From Spirochaetaceae bacterium (lineage in GTDB: Bacteria > Spirochaetota > Spirochaetia > WRBN01): DNA of 9,195 bases. The stretch lies in assembly GCA_020024055.1 (NCBI GenBank), contig JAHHUI010000060.1:1-9195 (forward strand), in the 5' to 3' direction. Positions within the stretch are counted from its first letter, which is position 1, and every line of letters starts with the position of its first letter. Both the position numbers and the translations under genes were made by a program. The notes under the pieces are model-generated. The model did no database searches. It saw only the letters and a list, made by a program, of their open reading frames with translations, and was not told the DNA's origin. This document shows, one piece after another, positions 1-4,885 of this stretch.

Positions 1-271
1 TGTTGCGGAAAATAATCTTATGCGCCCGCCTTTCATAGCGCCCAATTTCCTGCGATTTTGCCGCACATACATGATGTGCAAATTCATGAATTGCCGCATA
101 CATCAGGGCATTGTCATCGGAAAAATTTTGATTGTGTACAATAATCTCCTGCGTGTCTGGATGATAAATTGCGGGGACTTTTTTGCTCGATTTCCCCGAA
201 AAAATAACGCGAAATTCAGGAACATTGTGTTCCAGTTGAAGCAAGGCATTTTTAACCTGTTCCTGATTCAT
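1..271 (-). CDS. HEFAHH-motif zinc metallopeptidase-like protein, 3' part outside window
   Basis: Reading the minus strand from ATG at 271-269 gives 90 codons with no stop before the window edge, so only the N-terminus is visible. It begins MNQEQVKNALLQLEHNVPEF. Residues 62-67 are HEFAHH (bases 71-88), an HExxH zinc-binding signature like that of M78/ImmA-IrrE and related small metallopeptidases. It is preceded by a beta-strand-like stretch (AIYHPDTQEIIVHNQNF) in which the protein declares its own accessible region. A good ribosome binding site, AAGGGAG, lies about 8 bases upstream of the ATG. The gene is divergent from the MFS gene, with 156 bp between them. The motif and start are seen directly. 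Enzymatic activity is inferred, and the third zinc ligand would lie in or beyond the truncated part. No partner repressor gene is visible. Confidence 0.75.
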   Translation of the reverse strand, partial: MNQEQVKNALLQLEHNVPEFRVIFSGKSSKKVPAIYHPDTQEIIVHNQNFSDDNALMYAAIHEFAHHVCAAKSQEIGRYERRAHKIIFRN

Positions 272-388
272 CTATTCACTCCCTTCACACATAGTGTATT
301 TTTATCTGTTTTCGGGTCTTTTCTGCTCAATAATAAGAAATTCTTGCTTTTTCTCATTCGAGCGAAGAAGAACAATGCCAAGAAAAAC

Positions 389-417
389 TTGCCAAAAATC
401 TTTTGTTCATGTAGACT
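389..417 (+). promoter_or_regulatory. Candidate sigma70-type promoter for the MFS-folC operon
   Basis: TTGCCA (389-394) and TAGACT (412-417) are separated by exactly 17 bases. Transcription would start near 424, only about 4 bases before the ATG at 428, and no Shine-Dalgarno sequence precedes that ATG. If the promoter is real the message is almost leaderless. The -10 box is a poor match, so this is tentative. The rest of the 272-427 gap is AT-rich and also has to hold the promoter of the divergent left-edge gene, for which I see no convincing boxes. Confidence 0.4.
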
Positions 418-427
418 TCATAAATAG

Positions 428-1618
428 ATGACACAAGAAAATAATCAAGAGAAAAACCTTTCTCCAAAAGAATTTGTAAAAAGTTCTTTTATTCTCAATC
501 TTTTCATGGCCAATTTCTCTACACATGTCATTATTATGTCCTTAATTATGCTTTCCCCGGCTATACAGGCATCCATGCGCCTGGGCTATGTCCAAATTGC
601 ATTGATTTTTGCATGTATGGTGATTGGTGATGTCATTGGGCGCAGTATTTTTCTGGCTTTGCAGCTTAAACTCTCTATTCATCATCTTATCTTCTTGGGC
701 AGCATCATCACCCCCACTTCTGCTTTATGCCTGTCACTGAGCAATGTTTTATTTTTTATTCTGCTGGGCACTATTGGGGCTATGGCGGGCAGGGCCTTCA
801 TCGGCGCAGCCACAGAAGCACTAAGCCCGTTTTCTCCGGCGCCTATCGTACGCTATGGCGGCCCGTTTTCGATGCTGATGTCCTCTGTCTTGATCGCGAC
901 TCTGTTGGAATATGAAGTAGACTGGCAAATGATTTTTTTCTTGCTGATGCCTCTGGGCATCGTTGTCATTTTTATGAATAAGCCTTTTTTAGACACACGC
1001 AATGCACATGCAGCTGTGAACAACCCCTGGCTGACCCTGCCTATTTACTTTAAAAACAAACAAATCTGGGGCATTTCGGCCCTGTACATCACCTTCCGCC
1101 TGCTCAGCAACACCAGCCTGCTCTGGCTGCCTTTGCTGATTTCAAACGGTATGGGAAAAGATCTGCCGGAAACCAGCATTGTGATCATCATTTCTTTGCT
1201 GCTGTATGGCTGTTCGCGCATTATGCTGCCTTTTATTCAAAAGATACTCTCAGCTTCCTCTTTTTTCATGCTCTCATCAGGCATCAGCGTCATGATTCTG
1301 GCCGTCGGCTTGGTTATTTCATCATCTTTTGTCTATATTTTGGGTCTCAACGGCATTGCGGCAGGCCTATTGCAGCCTACATTCAATAGGCTGATACAGT
1401 CAAAATTTACCAAAGATAATTTACCGCATCTCATGCAGCCAATATTCTTGATCGCTTCATTATTTGACATTATTTTTCATATCATTATTGGGACAATGTC
1501 GCAAGAATTGGGCCTTGTCACGGGTTTTCTTCTTATTCCCCTCGCGGCAACGCTTTGTTTGACCTATGGCATCGTCTCAATGCGGAAGCAGCCCGATCTG
1601 GCGGCGGTTGAGCCTTGA
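428..1618 (+). CDS. MFS-type transporter, about 12 membrane segments
   Basis: This 396-aa protein is strongly hydrophobic and shows roughly twelve membrane segments in two halves, the usual length and build of the major facilitator superfamily. A short N-terminal cytoplasmic tail of about 20 polar residues (MTQENNQEKNLSPKE) precedes the first segment. The loop GDVIGRS (about residues 66-72) sits where MFS motif A lies between segments 2 and 3. The central loop is short, around the DTRNAHAAVNN stretch. The ATG at 428 directly follows an in-frame stop, so no longer start is possible. It has no clear ribosome binding site. The stop TGA (1616-1618) overlaps the TTG start of folC, so the two are one operon. 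The substrate is unknown. The coupling to folC makes a folate or pterin compound a possibility, but nothing in the sequence proves it. Confidence 0.75.
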   Translation: MTQENNQEKNLSPKEFVKSSFILNLFMANFSTHVIIMSLIMLSPAIQASMRLGYVQIALIFACMVIGDVIGRSIFLALQLKLSIHHLIFLGSIITPTSALCLSLSNVLFFILLGTIGAMAGRAFIGAATEALSPFSPAPIVRYGGPFSMLMSSVLIATLLEYEVDWQMIFFLLMPLGIVVIFMNKPFLDTRNAHAAVNNPWLTLPIYFKNKQIWGISALYITFRLLSNTSLLWLPLLISNGMGKDLPETSIVIIISLLLYGCSRIMLPFIQKILSASSFFMLSSGISVMILAVGLVISSSFVYILGLNGIAAGLLQPTFNRLIQSKFTKDNLPHLMQPIFLIASLFDIIFHIIIGTMSQELGLVTGFLLIPLAATLCLTYGIVSMRKQPDLAAVEP

Positions 1619-2907
1619 ACTTCGATACCATCTCCTGGCTGAATGATTTAGCCGCCCGCCCGCAGAAAAACACACATGAAAGCATCAGAATACAGAATCT
1701 TCAGCAGCTTCATATATTATTAGAACATTTTGGTTCACCCGAAAAAGACAAGAATATTCTGCATATTGCCGGCAGCAAAGGCAAGGGCTCCACGGCGGCA
1801 TTCCTGGCGGGCACTTTACAGGCTTTGGGCTATTCTGTTCTGCTGTTCACATCTCCGCATGTTTTCGATATCAGCGAACGCTTTTTGCTGAACGGCAAGC
1901 CTGTCAGCGAAGAAAAATGGCATCCTTTGCTTAAGCGCATTCATGATATAGGGACAGAAAATCTGGGTTATTTTGATATTCTTACTGCCCTGGCCTTTGC
2001 AATGCGACAGGAATCAGATGCCCATTATCTTGTCTTGGAAACAGGAATGGGCGGGCGTCTTGATGCCACCAATATCTGCCGGCCGGAAGCTGTCATCCTG
2101 ACAGAAATAGAATTAGAACACACACAAATTCTTGGACCCACCCTGGCCCATATTGCTAGAGAAAAAGCAGGCATTATGAAACCTGATATTCCTGTATTCT
2201 GCGCAGCCCAAGCGCCTGAAGCCCTCAAGATTTTGCAGGAACAGGCCATGGAGAAACATGCGCCGTTTTTCTATTTGCCGGCATATGGCCAGACGCGTAT
2301 TATAGGATATGAACAGCAAAATCATCGATGGTATCAAAGAGGCCAATTTTGCCTGGGCGAAGAATATTGCCATGAGCTGCCTATGAAAATGATGGGGTAT
2401 AAGCAAGCAGGCAATGCGTTGTTGACTTTATTATGCCTGCGCCATATTTTTGATAAAACCTCTTGGTTCATCCTGGAACAAGCATGGACACACAGCCTTT
2501 ACCACAGCAGCCTGCCCGGCAGATTTGAAATTATCGGCACAAAGCCACTGAGAGTGCTGGATGGCTGCCATACCCCCCAAAGCATGGAACAGACTGTGCA
2601 GACATGGACAGCCCTGGCAGGCACACAGGGCCTGCTGATTTTCACATGCCGTGCAGATAAAAATATTACAGGAATGATGCCGTATTTCAAAAATTTTGCT
2701 CAGATTGTCTTAACAGGTGACACTGAATATATGAGAGAAATTGCCCCAAAAGTGCAAAATCAATTCCCTCAGTCAATCTATCTTTGCGAAGAAGAGGCAT
2801 GTCTCTATGCTCAAAAATATGCAAAACAAATGCCTATCCTAGCGGCAGGCTCATTTTACTCTCTTGCAGCCATGAAGCCCTGCCTTCAAGAGGACCGGCA
2901 GGGTTGA
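1615..2907 (+). CDS. folC: Bifunctional folylpolyglutamate synthase / dihydrofolate synthase
   Basis: FolC uses ATP to join glutamate to (dihydro)folate or dihydropteroate in the cytoplasm. The 430-aa length is normal. The ATP loop GSKGKGST is at residues 53-60. The omega-loop signature TSPHVFDISERF, the metal-site region LVLETGMGGRLDATN and the family signature LEHTQILGPTLAHIAREKAG follow in the expected order. The C-terminal domain holds PGRFEII and DGCHTPQS, the counterpart of the usual DGAHNP. The SKGKGS and DGxHTP variants differ from the common TNGKGS and DGAHNP and recall spirochaete FolC proteins. That comparison is from memory. The start is TTG at 1615, sharing the bases TTGA with the stop of the transporter gene, so translation is probably coupled and reinitiating. 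The stop TGA lies inside the -35 box of the tRNA promoter. Confidence 0.95.
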   Translation: MNFDTISWLNDLAARPQKNTHESIRIQNLQQLHILLEHFGSPEKDKNILHIAGSKGKGSTAAFLAGTLQALGYSVLLFTSPHVFDISERFLLNGKPVSEEKWHPLLKRIHDIGTENLGYFDILTALAFAMRQESDAHYLVLETGMGGRLDATNICRPEAVILTEIELEHTQILGPTLAHIAREKAGIMKPDIPVFCAAQAPEALKILQEQAMEKHAPFFYLPAYGQTRIIGYEQQNHRWYQRGQFCLGEEYCHELPMKMMGYKQAGNALLTLLCLRHIFDKTSWFILEQAWTHSLYHSSLPGRFEIIGTKPLRVLDGCHTPQSMEQTVQTWTALAGTQGLLIFTCRADKNITGMMPYFKNFAQIVLTGDTEYMREIAPKVQNQFPQSIYLCEEEACLYAQKYAKQMPILAAGSFYSLAAMKPCLQEDRQG

Positions 2908-2931
2908 CTTTCTATCAGATTCGACTATAAT
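2904..2931 (+). promoter_or_regulatory. Strong promoter for tRNA-Leu
   Basis: TTGACT (2904-2909) and a perfect TATAAT (2926-2931) are 16 bases apart. The predicted start, near 2938, is just ahead of the tRNA at 2947. The -35 box overlaps the folC stop codon, so the tRNA has its own promoter although it lies only 39 bases after folC. Confidence 0.8.
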
Positions 2932-2946
2932 TGAGTTACTTATATT

Positions 2947-3030
<84 letters not shown>

Positions 3031-3041
3031 AAGATGAAATT

Positions 3042-3066
3042 TAAGTCTTTATAATTAAAAGACTTA
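3042..3066 (+). terminator. 9-bp hairpin after tRNA-Leu, possible terminator
   Basis: TAAGTCTTT (3042-3050) and AAAGACTTA (3058-3066) form a perfect nine-base-pair stem with a seven-base loop. The sequence after it, CGATTTTATC, is only moderately T-rich and the stem is AT-rich, so termination would be weak. It sits between the plus-strand folC/tRNA unit and the convergent phage-like operon, where a bidirectional terminator would make sense. Confidence 0.45.
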
Positions 3067-3105
3067 CGATTTTATCCCTATTGATCAAGTATTAATTCTG
3101 GATTT

Positions 3106-3128
3106 AAGAAAACGCCGTTGCTCAACGG
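3106..3128 (-). terminator. Rho-independent-type terminator of the phage-like operon
   Basis: On the minus strand CCGTT-GAGC-AACGG (3128-3115) forms a compact GC-containing hairpin followed by CGTTTTCTT (3114-3106). The stop codon of the lipoprotein gene, TGA at 3124-3122, lies in the loop region, so the hairpin ends the operon at once. The stem is short, which lowers confidence. Confidence 0.55.
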
Positions 3129-3328
3129 AAAGTCTTTTTATAAGCATGTAGTTTTTTCAGATACACCTCATAGCGACGATAGAAATCTGCTAATTTAATT
3201 CTGTCATTCTCATACATCAGTTCAGGCTTTTCCAAGGCCGGATGCACAGGCGGAACTGGTAACATTGCTACACTGCCGCCTGCTGTTGTGCATGATACAC
3301 ATAGAAACATTAATACTAGTTTCCTCAT
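3122..3328 (-). CDS. Small proline-rich exported lipoprotein, o-spanin-like
   Basis: This 68-aa protein has an N-terminal export signal, MRKLVLMFLCVSC, with Cys13 as the likely lipidation site. The lipobox (LCVSC) is atypical but has a small residue before the cysteine. A proline-rich stretch follows (LPVPPVHPALEKPEL, about residues 22-36), then a basic, tyrosine-rich tail. Small size, lipid anchor and proline richness match outer-membrane spanin subunits of the Rz1 type, which join an inner-membrane partner to fuse the membranes during lysis. The start was chosen at ATG 3328, which has GGGAGG four bases upstream. An upstream in-frame TTG at 3352 lies inside a hairpin and is less likely. It is the last gene of the operon. 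The spanin role is inferred from form and position, not from recognised sequence identity. Confidence 0.6.
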   Translation of the reverse strand: MRKLVLMFLCVSCTTAGGSVAMLPVPPVHPALEKPELMYENDRIKLADFYRRYEVYLKKLHAYKKTFR

Positions 3329-3338
3329 TTTTCCTCCC

Positions 3339-3360
3339 AAAAGGGGGCTCAATAGCCCCC
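3339..3360 (-). promoter_or_regulatory. Terminator-like hairpin directly before the lipoprotein ribosome binding site
   Basis: On the minus strand GGGGGCT-ATTG-AGCCCCC (3360-3343) is a perfect seven-base-pair stem followed by TTTT (3342-3339). The ribosome binding site GGGAGG (3338-3333) comes immediately after. It could end most transcripts after the 123-aa gene, or act as an attenuator or stability element that sets the level of the last gene. The short T tract makes full termination uncertain. Confidence 0.6.
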
Positions 3361-3363
3361 TGA

Positions 3364-3735
3364 TTATCTTTCACAGCGAATACAATACATCACTTTCTCC
3401 AGTTCAAACGTCATCAGAAATCCTCTAAAGGACTCCTGAGCTTTAGTGATAGTACATACCAGAGTTTTAATGCTGTATTGGCAATTTTTCTCTTCAGGAA
3501 AATAAAAAACTAATTTATTGTCTACCCATTTAGCACAGCCATTTTTATGTATTACATCTCCATCTTGTGCACCAAAAAACCGCACTTTATATCCAGTGAG
3601 ATCCTGATTAAAAGACAAATTCATGCGTTGCTGATATCCCAAAATAGGTGTCTCCTCAAAAATTTTGAGAGTTTTTATATCAATAATACTTAGCCTATAC
3701 GTACCTATTAGAGAAAGCTGTTCTTCTGTTAGCAC
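3364..3735 (-). CDS. Unknown 123-aa protein in the lysis cassette
   Basis: I do not recognise this protein. It has no signal peptide or membrane segment. The pattern of alternating hydrophobic residues (GTYRLSIIDIKTLKIF near the N-terminus, KLVFYFPEEK in the middle) suggests a mainly beta fold. Five cysteines are present, including a C-terminal CIRC pair. The start is GTG at 3735, chosen because GAGGT lies five bases upstream and only three bases separate it from the stop of the previous gene, so the two are probably coupled. It sits between the two spanin-like genes, an unusual place for a cytoplasmic protein. A moron-type or lysis-control role is possible, but there is no direct evidence. 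Confidence 0.6.
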   Translation of the reverse strand: MLTEEQLSLIGTYRLSIIDIKTLKIFEETPILGYQQRMNLSFNQDLTGYKVRFFGAQDGDVIHKNGCAKWVDNKLVFYFPEEKNCQYSIKTLVCTITKAQESFRGFLMTFELEKVMYCIRCER

Positions 3736-3738
3736 AGT

Positions 3739-3921
3739 TTACCTCTTTTTTAAAACATCCGTATTGCTGCGCGTATCTTTCTCCTGTTCTATCTTGTCAT
3801 ATGCTTTAGATACATTGGAAATGTTCTTCAAGGTCCGTGTATTTCCTTGTGCTTTATTAAAAAACATACCCAGAAAAAAAGACATTGCTGCGCTAAAAAT
3901 TAATAAAACAGTAGAGAGCAA
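3739..3921 (-). CDS. Small membrane-anchored protein, i-spanin-like
   Basis: The 60-aa protein has one N-terminal membrane segment (about residues 3-21, LSTVLLIFSAAMSFFLGMFF) followed by a polar, charged stretch likely to form a helix and ending LKKR. This layout fits an inner-membrane spanin (Rz-like) with a short periplasmic helix, though classical i-spanins are longer. The best start is TTG at 3921. The only alternatives before the in-frame stop at 3942 are non-standard codons. The start is two bases after the upstream TAA, and no strong ribosome binding site is seen, so translation probably depends on coupling. It lies two genes before the lipoprotein that would be its partner. The call is by architecture only. 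Confidence 0.5.
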   Translation of the reverse strand: MLSTVLLIFSAAMSFFLGMFFNKAQGNTRTLKNISNVSKAYDKIEQEKDTRSNTDVLKKR

Positions 3922-3923
3922 AA

Positions 3924-4109
3924 TTAATGCCCAGCGGCTTTAATTTTGCTCACGTCAATGGGCAGCACCATGGCCTGCATGGCCAAGACGCCGGCAATGA
4001 CATCACTCATGCCAATTTTCCAAACACCCATACCAATCAATGTCATGGCCACCAGAACAACCACGGCTCCTAAAATTTTTATGCCTAAAGACAACCAATT
4101 TGCTTTCAT
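3924..4109 (-). CDS. Small hydrophobic holin-like protein
   Basis: This 61-aa protein has two hydrophobic segments, about residues 7-28 (LGIKILGAVVVLVAMTLIGM) and 33-50 (around SDVIAGVLAMQAMVLPID), and a short basic tail. Small size, two membrane segments and position between a candidate wall-degrading enzyme and spanin-like genes fit a phage holin. The family is not recognised. The ATG at 4109 has AGGAG close upstream, 12 bases after the previous stop. It could instead be a cassette membrane protein of another kind. Confidence 0.6.
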   Translation of the reverse strand: MKANWLSLGIKILGAVVVLVAMTLIGMGVWKIGMSDVIAGVLAMQAMVLPIDVSKIKAAGH

Positions 4110-4121
4110 ATTTCTCCTCTA

Positions 4122-4586
4122 TTAGAATACTTTATATAAAAGTTTTCTTTGAATATATTTTTTCCCCAACGGGGCATCAAAACTCTCATTCCAAGGATCA
4201 AAAATCTCCTCACCTTCTTTATTAGCCAGGGTGAAATGCCCATCGGGGGTCTGTGTAGCCCAGTGAAGAATCATAAAATCAAAATCTACTTCATTGCCAT
4301 CCCAGCCAACAGGAATTCCATCTTGCATACTACCCACCTGACGGCATGTATTTAAACACCCTAATGCTGTAAATGCCTTATTGACAATATGGTGTTCCTG
4401 CGTGCCGCAGCGGCAGTTTTCATTCATAATTTCAGGATTTTGTACATGTTCATCATAAGCTGCCTCAACCTCTTCGGCGCTCAGTCGTCTTCCGCTGAAC
4501 ATTTCGGCGACAGCCTGAAGGCTGCGGAATCGGCAACCATATAAATTAATTTTCCTATTCAGTCTACGATCATTCTGTGCAATCAT
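4122..4586 (-). CDS. C39-like cysteine peptidase candidate, possible endolysin (DUF261-like)
   Basis: The 154-aa protein starts MIAQNDRRLNRKINLYGCRF. Gln4, Cys18, His117 (in DGHFTLANKEG) and Asp130 (in IFDPWN) occur in the order and spacing of the oxyanion Gln, Cys, His and Asp of papain-like C39 peptidases. The segment HFTLANKEGEEIFDPWN resembles the C39 pattern of a strand, a glycine turn and a DP motif. I also recall similarity to DUF261 proteins of spirochaete phages and plasmids, but cannot check it. There is no signal peptide, as expected for a holin-dependent lysin. The ATG at 4586 has AGGAG five bases upstream, overlapping the previous stop. Its place between membrane proteins is where an endolysin would be. 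The fold is a moderate inference and the function a weak one. It might instead be a tail or injection-associated protease. Confidence 0.6.
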   Translation of the reverse strand: MIAQNDRRLNRKINLYGCRFRSLQAVAEMFSGRRLSAEEVEAAYDEHVQNPEIMNENCRCGTQEHHIVNKAFTALGCLNTCRQVGSMQDGIPVGWDGNEVDFDFMILHWATQTPDGHFTLANKEGEEIFDPWNESFDAPLGKKYIQRKLLYKVF

Positions 4587-4596
4587 TTACACTCCT

Positions 4597-4881
4597 TTAT
4601 TTCAAAATTTTCAAAAAAATTCCTCCTAGAAACATTAATGCACACATCACAGCAGAAATGCTGAGTACCCAAGATTTCAATGTTTTAATCGTGACATTTC
4701 CTTCCAAGGCTTTTTTAAGCATGGCAATATCTTGTTCTATTTTTTCCATTCTTTTAAACAAACCGTTTTCCGGAGTGATACTATCCGGGTTCAAGCCTAC
4801 TTTTACTAAAGCTCTTATGGCTTTATCACGTAATATCTCAATGCGTTCTTCTATTCTTTTCAGTCTTTCCTGTTCAGTCAC
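4597..4881 (-). CDS. Coiled-coil protein with C-terminal membrane anchor (XhlA/holin-accessory-like)
   Basis: The 94-aa product has a charged helical N-terminus (MTEQERLKRIEERIEILRDK), a second heptad-like helix (about residues 41-62, LFKRMEKIEQDIAMLKKALEG) and a single C-terminal membrane segment at about 71-92 ending FLKILK. This order, coiled coil then membrane anchor, is that of XhlA/BhlA-type lysis proteins that work with holins. The sequence itself is not a clear family match. The start is GTG at 4881, because GGAG lies nine bases upstream inside the end of the tail-fibre gene and the gap to that gene is four bases. No other start has a better site. Confidence 0.6.
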   Translation of the reverse strand: MTEQERLKRIEERIEILRDKAIRALVKVGLNPDSITPENGLFKRMEKIEQDIAMLKKALEGNVTIKTLKSWVLSISAVMCALMFLGGIFLKILK

Positions 4882-4885
4882 TGTA

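Noticed and set aside
20..427. Plus-strand open frame of 135 codons
   Set aside because: Its left part is the antisense of the HEFAHH gene, it has no ribosome binding site, and its predicted protein has no recognisable pattern.
2025..2406. Two minus-strand open frames inside folC
   Set aside because: They lie antisense to well-conserved FolC motifs and have no start signals or recognisable products.
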